19,441 nucleotides of DNA from Bacteroidales bacterium (GCA_030017935.1 JASEGF010000010.1:1-19441), one strand, 5' to 3'. Shown: positions 7,469 through 16,499, counted from the first letter of the stretch. The notes: generated by a model not told the origin, from the letters alone. Made by a program: numbers and translations.

Positions 7469-9568
7469 ATGAAAAAAGTATTTACAATTTTTACATTAAT
7501 AATTTTAATATTTGGTATTATGGGTTGTGAAAAAGCAAAAAATCCTTTATTAGAAGAGTGGGATACTCCATATAGTACGCCACCATTTGATAGAATTCAA
7601 GCTGATGATTTCAAGCCGGCAATTATCGAGGCGATGAATATGCACAAAAAAGAAATAGAAAAAATCATTAAGGATAAAACTGAGCCAACTTTCGAAAACA
7701 GCATTGTTAGATTAGATAACTCGGGCGAAAAACTTAATGAGATAGTTCTTATACTTTCTAATTTGATTGAGGCTAACTATAATGATACTTTAGAGCAAGT
7801 AGCACAAGAAGTTTTCCCATTATTATCTAAACATAATGATGAAATATTATTAAATGATAAACTTTTTGAGAAGATAAAATTTCTTTATGAAAAAATCAAT
7901 AATTTAGGATTAAATGATGAACAAAAAAGAACTTTAGAATTATATTATAGAGATTTTGTGAGAGCGGGTGCTTTATTAAATGATTCTGACAAGCAAAAGC
8001 TTAAAGATATTAATCAAAGATTATCAGTATTGACACTTAATTTTGGAATGAATGTGCAAAAAGATAATAATAATAATGTATTGATAATAGATAATAAAGA
8101 TGATTTAAATGGAATGCCAGAAAGTCTGATAGCTACTGGTGAAAAAATTGCTAATGAGCGTAATATGCCAGGCAAATGGGTTTATACTACTGATAAAGCT
8201 GTAATGATTCCTTTTTTGCAATATTGTCCTAATCGTGAATTGAGAAAAAAACTCTATGATATGTATTTAATGCGTGGAGACAATGATAACGAAAATGATA
8301 ATAAAAATTTAATTAAGGAAATTCTAAATTTACGTTTACAAAAGGCTAATTTATTAGGGTATAAAACATATGCAGATTATGTTTTAGAAGATAGAATGGC
8401 AAAAAATCCAATGAATGTTTATAATTTACTCGATCAAATTTGGAGCCCTAGCATTGCCAAAGCTACATTGGAACGTGATGAAATGCAAAAAATTATTTAT
8501 AATGAAGGTGATACATTTAAATTACAATATTATGATTGGTGGTATTATGCAGAAAAAATTCGTAATAAACAATATGCTTTAGATGAAAATAATTTAAAAC
8601 CATATTTTAGTTTAAATGTAGTTAGAGATGCTGTTTTTACCTTATCTAATAAATTATATGGAATTACTTTTAAAAAATTAGATAATATCTCAGTTTATAA
8701 TCCTGATGTAGAAGTTTATGAAGTAATAGATAATGATGGTTCTCACCTTGCTATTTTATATTTAGACTATTATACTAGAAATAATAAACAAGGTGGAGCT
8801 TGGACTACTAGTTTCAGAGATCAATACCATAAAGATAATAAAAATATTACTCCATTAGTGAGCGTTGTATGTAATTTCCCTCAACCTGTTGGTGATAATC
8901 CTAGTTTATTATCGATGGATGAAGTAGAAACTTTTTTCCATGAATTTGGTCATGCTTTGCAAGGTTTCTTTTCTGATGTTACTTATAAAAGGTTATCTGG
9001 TTATGTGCCAAGAGATTTTGTAGAATTACCATCTCAGATATTAGAGCATTGGGCTTTTGAGCCACAAATGTTAAAACTTTATGCTAAACATTATAAAACA
9101 GGAGAGCTAATCCCTGATAGCTTAATTGAAAAAATTACAAATTCAAAATATTTCAATCAAGGATTTGCAAAAACTGAATTTTTAGCAGCTTCATACTTAG
9201 ATATGGATTATCATATTTTAACGGAAGTGAATGATTTAGATGTAAGAGCTTTTGAGCAAGCATCTATGGACAAAATTGGTCTGATACCTGAGATAAAGCC
9301 ACGTTATCGTTCTACTTATTTCAATCATATATTCTCTGGTGGATATTCAGCTGGATACTATTGCTATTTGTGGAGTGAAGTACTAGACTGTGACGCTTAT
9401 CATGCTTTTATAGAATCAGGTGATATTTTTAATAAGGATGTTGCAAATAAATTTAGACAAACTATTCTAGCTCCTGGTGGTAAAAAAGATGCAGAGCAAA
9501 TGTATCTCGATTTCCGTGGTAAAGAACCTGATATTAAATATTTACTGGAAGATCTAGGATTTATCTAA
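7469..9568 (+). CDS. dcp: M3 family peptidyl-dipeptidase, Dcp-like, predicted lipoprotein
   Basis: Zinc metallopeptidase that removes dipeptides from the C-terminus of oligopeptides. The 699-aa length fits the Dcp branch of M3. The zinc site is HEFGH (H491, E492, H495) with the third ligand E519 in the family motif RDFVELPSQ, and the substrate-binding loop HIFSGGYSAGYYCYLW is near the C-terminus. The N-terminus is a lipoprotein signal: MKK, hydrophobic stretch 4-17 and lipobox IMGC with C20, so the enzyme should be anchored in the envelope, probably facing the periplasm. E. coli Dcp has no such signal; exported forms are common in Bacteroidota. It is followed 33 bp later by a small same-strand gene. 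Catalytic residues are complete. The role is likely peptide scavenging. Confidence 0.94.
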   Translation: MKKVFTIFTLIILIFGIMGCEKAKNPLLEEWDTPYSTPPFDRIQADDFKPAIIEAMNMHKKEIEKIIKDKTEPTFENSIVRLDNSGEKLNEIVLILSNLIEANYNDTLEQVAQEVFPLLSKHNDEILLNDKLFEKIKFLYEKINNLGLNDEQKRTLELYYRDFVRAGALLNDSDKQKLKDINQRLSVLTLNFGMNVQKDNNNNVLIIDNKDDLNGMPESLIATGEKIANERNMPGKWVYTTDKAVMIPFLQYCPNRELRKKLYDMYLMRGDNDNENDNKNLIKEILNLRLQKANLLGYKTYADYVLEDRMAKNPMNVYNLLDQIWSPSIAKATLERDEMQKIIYNEGDTFKLQYYDWWYYAEKIRNKQYALDENNLKPYFSLNVVRDAVFTLSNKLYGITFKKLDNISVYNPDVEVYEVIDNDGSHLAILYLDYYTRNNKQGGAWTTSFRDQYHKDNKNITPLVSVVCNFPQPVGDNPSLLSMDEVETFFHEFGHALQGFFSDVTYKRLSGYVPRDFVELPSQILEHWAFEPQMLKLYAKHYKTGELIPDSLIEKITNSKYFNQGFAKTEFLAASYLDMDYHILTEVNDLDVRAFEQASMDKIGLIPEIKPRYRSTYFNHIFSGGYSAGYYCYLWSEVLDCDAYHAFIESGDIFNKDVANKFRQTILAPGGKKDAEQMYLDFRGKEPDIKYLLEDLGFI

Positions 9569-9601
9569 AAATAATTTAATATTATTTTTTAATTGCAATA
9601 T

Positions 9602-10045
9602 ATGCCAAAGAAAAATATTTTTATTACAAAAGCTGATAAGATTAATGGTAAACAAATATATCTACTTCAATGGCATATAACTGATTACAAAGCTGCTATA
9701 ATTTTACAAAATCATCTTGTTACTAGAATAGCTCAGCAGCCATATTTGAGTTTAATAATTAAAAATAAAATAGTAGATTTTCCAATTTTTTCATTTTTTT
9801 ATAATGATGATGAATATTTATTATTGTCAAATTATGTAGATAATAAATATTTGCATCAAGATTTTAAAGGTATAGATTTTTTTATTATACCGAATAATGA
9901 CATAGATGATGATAGTTGGAATGAATTTTATTATATTTTAAAAAATGTAAATTCAATATCTGGGATTTATGTAGGTAATGAAAAAACTGTTGATTTTATT
10001 AATCAAGTAAAAGATCAAATGCAATTAAATAAAATATCTGTATAG
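9602..10045 (+). CDS. IPExxxVDY-family-like protein
   Basis: A 147-aa acidic protein with no signal peptide or membrane segment. I do not recognise an enzymatic motif, but the arrangement matches the Bacteroidota IPExxxVDY family of unknown function: an N-terminal WHITDYKAAIILQNHL segment, a middle FSFFYNDDEYLLLSNY strand pair, then HQDFKGIDFF where the family has IPExxxVDYF, and a closing helix plus strand (about 105-125). The signature is degenerate: I, P and E are replaced by H, Q and D, and V and Y by I and F. I took the ATG at 9602; a TTG three codons earlier (9593) is open but has no reason to be preferred. It probably shares a transcript with the M3 peptidase. No function is known to me. 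Confidence 0.7.
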   Translation: MPKKNIFITKADKINGKQIYLLQWHITDYKAAIILQNHLVTRIAQQPYLSLIIKNKIVDFPIFSFFYNDDEYLLLSNYVDNKYLHQDFKGIDFFIIPNNDIDDDSWNEFYYILKNVNSISGIYVGNEKTVDFINQVKDQMQLNKISV

Positions 10046-10046
10046 C

Positions 10047-10082
10047 TTAATGAAAAATTAATCATTAACAAAAATATTTTTT
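10047..10082 (+). terminator. weak hairpin and T-rich tract after the peptidase operon
   Basis: One base after the TAG stop at 10045 come TTAATGA (10047-10053) and its exact complement TCATTAA (10062-10068) with an 8-nt loop, then a T-rich stretch to 10082. The stem is AT-rich, so as an intrinsic terminator it is weak. The downstream arm also overlaps the partial copy of the tandem repeat described next. Confidence 0.35.
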
Positions 10083-10105
10083 AAATAAGTTATTTTTAAA
10101 AATTA
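10060..10105. repeat. partial leading copy of the ~284-bp repeat
   Basis: The segment (tcatta..., then atattttttaaata, then ttattttt) resembles the 3' end of the two full repeat units (tcatta..., then acattttttaaatgaa, then taaatttt). It suggests that the array starts with the tail of a third copy directly after the gene. It is short and AT-rich, so the match is suggestive only. Confidence 0.35.
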
Positions 10106-10389
10106 AAACGTTTTATTAATAGCTAAATTATTACTTCTATCTATTTGTTATTAAGCACTTTATGGGAATTGAAATAATTAAAGTTTAAATTAATTAATGA
10201 TATTTTAATAGTAATTTTTATATACTTAAAATTTTTATTAATGAACATTTTATAAAAATAGTTTCTAAAATTTGATTTTTAATTAATTTCTTTATATGCT
10301 ATAATTTGAAAAGTATTAATTGTAATTTTTTAAAAGTTATATATCATTATTCAATTTAAACATTTATTAAAATGAATAAATTTTAATTA
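10106..10389. repeat. tandem repeat unit 1 (~284 bp), non-coding
   Basis: First full unit of a diverged direct repeat. Matching landmarks with unit 2 are the cgtt/attaata start, the ttctatct segment, aaattaattaatgatatttt (10187 versus 10471), ttctttata, ttatatatcattat (10337 versus 10622), and atgaataaatttt (10372 versus 10656). The offsets stay at 284-287 bp through the unit. Stops crowd all frames on both strands and no protein is apparent. Within the unit, attaatga-type segments recur, giving a finer sub-repeat texture. Confidence 0.8.
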
Positions 10390-10669
10390 TTTAAGCGTTG
10401 ATTAATAACTAATGTATCGTTTCTATCTGTCAGTTATTGAAAACTTTACATAATAATTTATTTTATGTTAAAATTAATTAATGATATTTTAATAATAATT
10501 TTTAACTACACAAAATCATTATTAATGAGTATTTAATAGAAATATTTTTCCAAAATTTAATTTTTATTAAATTTCTTTATAAGCTACAATTTCAAAATTA
10601 TTAATAGTAATTTATTTAAATTTATATATCATTATTTAATTTAAACATTTTTTAAATGAATAAATTTTC
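10390..10669. repeat. tandem repeat unit 2 (~280 bp), non-coding
   Basis: Second full unit, aligned to unit 1 along its whole length with mostly substitutions; from the aaattaattaatga landmark to the end both units run about 198 bp. By eye the right part is the better conserved. Together with unit 1 it fills most of the 10046-10738 gap, in which I see no gene. Confidence 0.8.
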
Positions 10670-10679
10670 TAAACTCCTA

Positions 10680-10731
10680 TTTCAAAAATAAAAAATCATG
10701 TTTCTGAAATATTAAAGTATCATTAGAAACA
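10680..10731 (-). terminator. probable terminator of purL
   Basis: Read on the minus strand, just after the purL stop, TGTTTCTAA (complement of 10723-10731) can pair with TTCAGAAACA-type sequence at 10699-10707: seven perfect pairs, one G-U and one more A-U, with a 15-nt loop. A T-rich run (TGATTTTTTATTTTT) follows. Position and tail fit an intrinsic terminator for the capD-like/purL transcript. Confidence 0.5.
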
Positions 10732-10738
10732 AATTACA

Positions 10739-13700
10739 CTAATTTTTTCTTTGTTGTACCCAATCATAAGCACTTAAAAATGCCATTATCCAAGGAGTGA
10801 ATTTACTCATTTTAATATTATCAGTAGAATATGGCCATTGCCAGCTAAAAATTGATCGTTCTAAATGTGGCATCATAGCTAAATGTCTGCCATCAGCAGA
10901 TAATAAAGCTGCAGCATCATAATCAGAACCATTAGGATTAGCAGGGTAATCATGATATGAATATTTCATAGCAATATTGTAATCATTTTCATTACCATTT
11001 AATATAAATTTGCCTTCTCCATGAGCTACCCATACACCTAATCTAGAACCTATAAGAGGTTTCATTAGTACAGAGTTAGATTCTATAATATCTACAGTAA
11101 TAAAATTACTTTCAAATTTTTTGCTATCATTCCAAGTCATAGTAGGACGGTAATTTTTATTATCAGATAATAAACCCAGATGTACCATTAATTGGCAGCC
11201 ATTGCACACACCTAGACTCAAAGTATCTTCTCTACTATAAAATTTATCTAATTCTAATTTTGCTTTTTCATTATACAAGAAATTAGCAGCCCATCCTTTA
11301 GCAGATCCTAAAACGTCGGAATTACTGAAACCACCTACAAAAACAATGAATGAAATATCATCTAAATTTATTCTGCCCTCGATAATATCAGTCATATGAA
11401 TGTCTATAACTTCGAAGCCAGCTAAATAGAGACAATAAGCCATTTCTCTATCACCATTTACTCCTTTTTCTCTTATTATAGCAGCCTTAGGTTTTAGTTT
11501 TAATTTATTATTTGGTAATTTTACTGGTAATGATATTTCAGGTAAAATAAAATTAAGTGGTTGATTTTTATAATTATTAAATCTATCTTTTGCCTTATTA
11601 TTAGCTGTCTGTCGCAAATCATACAAATATGATTTTTTATACCATAAATCTCTCCATTTATCTATATCAAAATGTTCATAAGTTTGATATTTTATGATTT
11701 TTAGTTCTCTTTTATCAATAAGATGACCTATAGGGAAATATTCAATATCAGCTTGATATAACTTATTAATTACCTCTTTCACATTAGAAACTTGAATAAC
11801 TACACCTGGATTTTCAGCAAATAATATTTGAATAATATCATCATAAGGGATAGATGAAAGATTAATATCTAACCCAATATCTGGATTAGCGAATGTCATT
11901 TCTAGTAGAGTAGTTATCAAGCCACCAGCACTAATATCATGCCCTGCTAAAATCAAATTTTGTCTAATTAGATCTTGCAAAACAGTAAATGTGCGTTTAA
12001 AATAATCTGCATCAGCAATGTCTGGTGGATTATCACCAATATTCTTCAACTCTTGATAAAAAATACTACCTCCCAGAGCAGGAGCCATACCAGAAAAATT
12101 AATATAAATGAGAGATGAATTTTTTACATTTTTTAAATCCGGTGTTACAGCTGCTGTAAAATCATCAGTAACACCACTAGCAGTAACAATAACAGTACCT
12201 GGTCCTTTCACAACAGTACCATCGGGATAATTTTGAGATAATGATAAAGAATCTTTGCCTGTAGGAACATTAATTTTTAATTGCAAACAAAAATCGCTAA
12301 GAGATTTAACAGCATCATACAAACGCGCATCCTCGCCAGGCAATCCTGAAGGCCACATCCAATTAGCACTTAGAGAAATACCTTCCAATCCATTTCTAAG
12401 AGGAGCCCATACAATATTAGTTAAAGCTTCTGCTACTGCTAATCTACTAGCCTTAGCAGGATCGATGATAGCCACATTTGGAGCATGTCCTATGCTAAAA
12501 GCTATCCCAGTTGTACTCGAATAATCTATTGCAGTAATTCCTAAATTATTTAGTGGTAATTGTATTTTACCACAAGTTTGTTGCAGAGCCACCCTACCAG
12601 TAACGCTTCTATCCACTTTATTTATTAACCAATCTTTACAAGCTACAGCTTCATTAGATAGCACTTTCTCTAAATAGATTTCAAAATTTTTAAGATCATA
12701 TTTAGGATTAATAAATTCAGATTTGATAGAATTGTCTCTAATAATCGTTTTAGGAGTTTTGCCAAAGAGAAAATCAAACTTCAAATCAAGAGGTTTTCTA
12801 TTATCTTTTCCGATGAAACATATGGATTGAGTGAGATATATTTTTCCTACTTTATAAATAGGAGCACGCTCGCGAAGAGCTATTTTTTCAATTTTTTCAT
12901 AATTACCATTATCTACGACTAAGCCCATTCTTTCTTGAGATTCATTACAGATAATTTCCTTATCAGAGAGAGATGGGTCTCCCAGTGGTAATGCATCAAT
13001 ATTTATTTCGCCACCAATAGGATTCAATAATTCTGCGAAGCAATTTAGATGACCGCCAGCACCATGATCATGAATAGAAATGATAGGATTAGCATTATTC
13101 TCTGATAAAGCTCGAATAACATTAAAAACACGTTTTTGCATTTCAGGATTAGCACGTTGCACAGCATTTCTCTCAATATTATTTTCATATTTCCCAGTAG
13201 CTACTGAAGATACAGCACCACCACCCATACCTATTCTGTAATTATCTCCACCCATCATTATTACAGATTGTCCGGGACGAACTGTCTTTTTGTGAGCATA
13301 TTTTTTGAGAGCATAACCTATGCCACCAGCCAGCATTATTATTTTATCATAAGCAATTAATTTATTATTAATTTTTTGTTCAAAAGTATATAAGCTGCCA
13401 CAAATAAGAGGTTGACCAAATTTATTACCAAAATCTGAAGCTCCATTAGAAGCCTTTATCAGTATATCTACAGGATTATGATAAAGGAAACGACCTTTGT
13501 CATGTTGATTAACTTTTTTTTCATCAATATAATCTTTAGTGTCAGCAACCATATAAACAGCAGTACCTACTAAAGGAATACTACCAATACCTCCGGCCAT
13601 TCTATCCCTTATTTCGCCGCCACTACCTGTAGCTGCGCCATAGAATGGTTCTACTGTGGTGGGGAAATTATGTGTTTCTGCTTTTAGCGAATAAACAACA

Positions 13701-14425
13701 TTTTCATCATATTCGATGAATGATGAAGGTACATCACCACGTAAAGGAGTAAAAATTTTAGCTTTGCCAACTTCTATAAATGCTACATTATCACTATATG
13801 CAGAAATCACTCTACCAGGATTAGCTTTAGTAGTAGCTTTTATCAAATCAAAAAGAGATTGTTTTTTTTCTACGCCATCAATTATAAAAATACCATTAAA
13901 AATTTTATGTCTACAGTGTTCTGAGTTTACTTGTGCAAAGCCATACACTTCACTATCTGTTAGTTGTCTACCTAATGATTCGCTAACATCTTTTAAATAA
14001 TTTATTTCATATTTAGACAATGCTAATCCAGCCTCTATATTATATTTTTCAATATCATCAATAAATTTTATTGGTTCTTTTTGTCTTTTATTTTTAAAGA
14101 TATTTTGATCAGGATCAGATATGATAGTTTGTATCATTGTATCATAATAGATATGTTTAGACTTATTATAAGGTATTAATAATTCCATTCTAGTAATAGA
14201 ATTTATTCCAATATTTTTAGCTATCTCTACAGCATTAGTACACCATGGTGTAATCAATTCTGGATAAGTACAGATAAAATCACCTTTTAAAAGATCAGAG
14301 TCAATATATAAAGAATCATCACCAAATAACCATAAAAGTTTATTAATATTTTTAATTGTTAATCTAGTAGATTGTACTGCTATGTAAGCTAAATTTTCGG
14401 GAGAATAGAAATAATAAATTTTCAT
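10739..14425 (-). CDS. purL: phosphoribosylformylglycinamidine synthase, single-chain PurL
   Basis: Converts FGAR to FGAM with glutamine and ATP, the fourth step of de novo purine synthesis, in the cytoplasm. At 1228 aa it is the large one-chain form (Proteobacteria, Bacteroidota, eukaryotes) and not the PurS/PurL/PurQ set. Order: an N-terminal PurS-like domain (about 1-130); a linker with the conserved NSEHCRHK (167-174); tandem AIRS-like synthase halves with TGSGGEIRDRMAGG and the inner loop PTGKDSLSLS; and a C-terminal class I glutaminase. The glutaminase triad is visible: C1074 in GVCNGCQ, H1187 and E1189 in MMPHLERS. It starts 31 bp after the capD-like stop, so both are probably on one transcript. 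No other purine genes are in view. The enzyme looks complete, which argues against an extremely reduced symbiont. Confidence 0.98.
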   Translation of the reverse strand: MKIYYFYSPENLAYIAVQSTRLTIKNINKLLWLFGDDSLYIDSDLLKGDFICTYPELITPWCTNAVEIAKNIGINSITRMELLIPYNKSKHIYYDTMIQTIISDPDQNIFKNKRQKEPIKFIDDIEKYNIEAGLALSKYEINYLKDVSESLGRQLTDSEVYGFAQVNSEHCRHKIFNGIFIIDGVEKKQSLFDLIKATTKANPGRVISAYSDNVAFIEVGKAKIFTPLRGDVPSSFIEYDENVVYSLKAETHNFPTTVEPFYGAATGSGGEIRDRMAGGIGSIPLVGTAVYMVADTKDYIDEKKVNQHDKGRFLYHNPVDILIKASNGASDFGNKFGQPLICGSLYTFEQKINNKLIAYDKIIMLAGGIGYALKKYAHKKTVRPGQSVIMMGGDNYRIGMGGGAVSSVATGKYENNIERNAVQRANPEMQKRVFNVIRALSENNANPIISIHDHGAGGHLNCFAELLNPIGGEINIDALPLGDPSLSDKEIICNESQERMGLVVDNGNYEKIEKIALRERAPIYKVGKIYLTQSICFIGKDNRKPLDLKFDFLFGKTPKTIIRDNSIKSEFINPKYDLKNFEIYLEKVLSNEAVACKDWLINKVDRSVTGRVALQQTCGKIQLPLNNLGITAIDYSSTTGIAFSIGHAPNVAIIDPAKASRLAVAEALTNIVWAPLRNGLEGISLSANWMWPSGLPGEDARLYDAVKSLSDFCLQLKINVPTGKDSLSLSQNYPDGTVVKGPGTVIVTASGVTDDFTAAVTPDLKNVKNSSLIYINFSGMAPALGGSIFYQELKNIGDNPPDIADADYFKRTFTVLQDLIRQNLILAGHDISAGGLITTLLEMTFANPDIGLDINLSSIPYDDIIQILFAENPGVVIQVSNVKEVINKLYQADIEYFPIGHLIDKRELKIIKYQTYEHFDIDKWRDLWYKKSYLYDLRQTANNKAKDRFNNYKNQPLNFILPEISLPVKLPNNKLKLKPKAAIIREKGVNGDREMAYCLYLAGFEVIDIHMTDIIEGRINLDDISFIVFVGGFSNSDVLGSAKGWAANFLYNEKAKLELDKFYSREDTLSLGVCNGCQLMVHLGLLSDNKNYRPTMTWNDSKKFESNFITVDIIESNSVLMKPLIGSRLGVWVAHGEGKFILNGNENDYNIAMKYSYHDYPANPNGSDYDAAALLSADGRHLAMMPHLERSIFSWQWPYSTDNIKMSKFTPWIMAFLSAYDWVQQRKN

Positions 14426-14456
14426 ATATAATTATTAAAAAAAACTTTGATTAACT

Positions 14457-16331
14457 CTAAGAAAGAGAATAAAAACTATTCATACTTTTATATTCTGGTA
14501 AAATTTTTTGGATATTTTTCACAATATCATCATTTGTTAATTGATTATAATTTTGTAATAAGTCAAAAATCATGTTTACTTTTTCATCTAAGTCATGAAT
14601 ATTTTCGGAAGAAATCAAAACATTTTTATTTTTAGTAACTAAATCTTTAGAATAATCAGTCAATAACTCTTCAGTCATTTTTTCACCTGGGCGAAGTCCT
14701 GTAAACTTAATTTGAATATCTTTGCCAAGAGTAAGTCCACTGAGTTGAATAAGAGTTTTAGCCACATCCAATATTTTGATTCTCACACCCATATTAAACA
14801 AGAAAATTTCTCCGCCATTGCCTATACTAGCAGCTTCTAGAACCAGACGACAAGCCTCAGGTATAGTCATAAAAAATCGAGTAACCTCCGGATGAGTAAC
14901 CGTAATAGGGCCTCCATTTTCTATTTGTTGTTTGAAAATTTCCAAAACAGAACCATTGCTACCTAAAACATTACCAAAACGAGTAGTAATGAAACGAGTA
15001 AAAGTAGAATTATTATTCAAATATTTTACCAAAAGCTCTGCCATTCGTTTACTTGCTCCCATGACATTACTAGGATTTACAGCTTTATCAGTAGAAATAA
15101 AAATAAATTTTTCCACCTTGTATTTAATAGCTAAATTAGCCAATTGATAAGTTCCAGCTACATTAATATCTATAGCTTTTTTAGGAAAATATTCTAAAAT
15201 AGGTACGTGTTTATATGCTGCTGCATGAAATACGATCTGTGGTTTATATTTATCAAATACAGGCTCTATATCTTGCAGATCAGTAATATCACCTAAAATG
15301 AAATGTAAACTATTAAACTGTTCTATATTGACCTCATTACTTAAATTTAACTTTAAATTATGCAAAGGAGTCTCAGCAATATCAAAACATATTATTTGTA
15401 AAGGATTAAAACGTATACATTGTTTTACTAATTCACTACCTATACTACCAGCAGCACCAGTTATCAAAATTGTTTTATTATTTAATGTTTGTAGAATATC
15501 TGACTCATCTATGTTAATCTCTTCGCGTTGTAGAATATCTTCAATTTTTATTTTTTTAATTTGCTTAAAAGATAGCTCACCATTAATCCATCTGCTCACT
15601 GGTGGTACTACGAGAACCTTAGTGTTATATTTCAAGCAAAGCTCTGTGAGATATGCTTTCTTTGTAGGTGAAATATTTTGAATAGCAATAATAAGATGTG
15701 CTACACTATGACTACGAAGAAACTCTTCTAATCTATCAGGTGAATAAATAGGGATACCTTCTAATTCTTTCCCCTGTTTATATTGATCTTCATCTATGAA
15801 TGCTAACACTTTATATTTAGTACCTCTATCTCTCTCTAAAACTTGTTTTACTAGACTACCATCCCTACCAGCACCATAAATAACAACATTAGACTTATCT
15901 CTTTGATTGTTAAAAAATTCAAAAAATAATACTTTAATAGCTATACGATAACCTATTAAAAAGAATACACTAAATACAAAATCTATTATCAATATAGAAA
16001 AAGGAACTAAATAAGGAATATCAAAGGCACTATGAACAGTAATGTTTAATATAGCTATCGTAATTACACTAAGCACTATACTAAAAAACATTTTCATTGC
16101 ATCACTAGCACTCACAAACCTTATTAAATGCTTATATGTACCAAATGACAAGAAATATACAGTTTTAATTATAATAACAATTATTAAACCTATATATAAT
16201 GAGTGCTGCTCTGATATTGGTATTTGAAAATTAAACCTTAGAAAATAACTAAAAAAATATGTAAAAGCTATGATAATAACGTCAGCTAAAAGTATAAAAC
16301 CACGAGGTAAAGGACGAGATTTATATTTCAT
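14457..16331 (-). CDS. membrane nucleotide-sugar 4,6-dehydratase, WbpM/PglF/CapD type
   Basis: Inner-membrane SDR enzyme that likely makes a UDP-4-keto-6-deoxy-HexNAc for cell-surface glycans. The 624-aa protein has four membrane segments (about 12-31, 44-63, 81-100, 108-130), then a Rossmann/CoA-binding-like domain with YGAGRDG (152-158), then the catalytic SDR domain starting at TGAAGSIGSEL (291-301). The catalytic region is FISTDKAVNPSNVMGASK: T414, D415 and K416 are followed by M424-x3-K428, so the usual SDR tyrosine is replaced by methionine as in WbpM/FlaA1-like enzymes. LRPGEKM (546-552) is the family's C-terminal motif. The gene is complete and 31 bp upstream of purL. The product cannot be fixed (UDP-GlcNAc is the usual substrate), and no other glycan genes are nearby except possibly the distant methyltransferase. 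Confidence 0.93.
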   Translation of the reverse strand: MKYKSRPLPRGFILLADVIIIAFTYFFSYFLRFNFQIPISEQHSLYIGLIIVIIIKTVYFLSFGTYKHLIRFVSASDAMKMFFSIVLSVITIAILNITVHSAFDIPYLVPFSILIIDFVFSVFFLIGYRIAIKVLFFEFFNNQRDKSNVVIYGAGRDGSLVKQVLERDRGTKYKVLAFIDEDQYKQGKELEGIPIYSPDRLEEFLRSHSVAHLIIAIQNISPTKKAYLTELCLKYNTKVLVVPPVSRWINGELSFKQIKKIKIEDILQREEINIDESDILQTLNNKTILITGAAGSIGSELVKQCIRFNPLQIICFDIAETPLHNLKLNLSNEVNIEQFNSLHFILGDITDLQDIEPVFDKYKPQIVFHAAAYKHVPILEYFPKKAIDINVAGTYQLANLAIKYKVEKFIFISTDKAVNPSNVMGASKRMAELLVKYLNNNSTFTRFITTRFGNVLGSNGSVLEIFKQQIENGGPITVTHPEVTRFFMTIPEACRLVLEAASIGNGGEIFLFNMGVRIKILDVAKTLIQLSGLTLGKDIQIKFTGLRPGEKMTEELLTDYSKDLVTKNKNVLISSENIHDLDEKVNMIFDLLQNYNQLTNDDIVKNIQKILPEYKSMNSFYSLS

Positions 16332-16343
16332 AAATTAATAATG

Positions 16344-16353
16344 ATTTGCAAAT
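16344..16353. promoter_or_regulatory. 10-bp palindrome upstream of the dehydratase
   Basis: ATTTGCAAAT is a perfect palindrome 12 bp upstream of the dehydratase start codon, in the divergent gap 16332-16506. On the minus strand it overlaps an imperfect -7-like box (GAAATTTG instead of TAnnTTTG). It could be part of the promoter or an operator; a 10-bp AT-rich palindrome may also be chance. Confidence 0.25.
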
Positions 16354-16480
16354 TTCGATATTTTTTTTCAGATAATAAAGATTTTAAAAAATAATATTCA
16401 GATAAACATAAATAAAAAAAACATTAATAATTAAAACCTTGATATTAATCATTTTAATAAATAGAATAATTAAAATATAG

Positions 16481-16488
16481 TAATTTTG
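16481..16488 (+). promoter_or_regulatory. Bacteroidota-type -7 box before the FMN reductase operon
   Basis: TAATTTTG matches TAnnTTTG, 18 bp before the chosen ATG at 16507. Transcription would then begin a few bases later, giving a leader of about 12 nt that still includes the AGGA element. It also argues against the TTG at 16486 as a start codon, because that codon lies inside the box. No clear -33 element is seen. Confidence 0.4.
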
Positions 16489-16495
16489 TTAAAAA

Positions 16496-16499
16496 AGGA
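16496..16499 (+). promoter_or_regulatory. Shine-Dalgarno AGGA deciding the FMN reductase start
   Basis: AAAAAAGGAA contains AGGA seven nucleotides before the ATG at 16507. A real SD is unusual in this window, where most starts follow A-rich leaders. It supports the ATG start, which gives a protein beginning MLKIGIIMGSTRP, as expected for the family. Confidence 0.5.

Noticed and set aside
9593..9604. TTG at 9593 as the start of the IPExxxVDY-like gene
   Set aside because: ATG three codons later has no disadvantage and no SD supports the TTG.
10046..10738. CRISPR array
   Set aside because: Units are about 284 bp with no short regular repeat-spacer pattern and no cas genes nearby.
12255..12524. 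Plus-strand 89-codon frame inside purL
   Set aside because: Antisense to conserved PurL synthase motifs.
15298..15681. Plus-strand 127-codon frame inside the dehydratase
   Set aside because: Antisense shadow of the SDR domain; no independent support.
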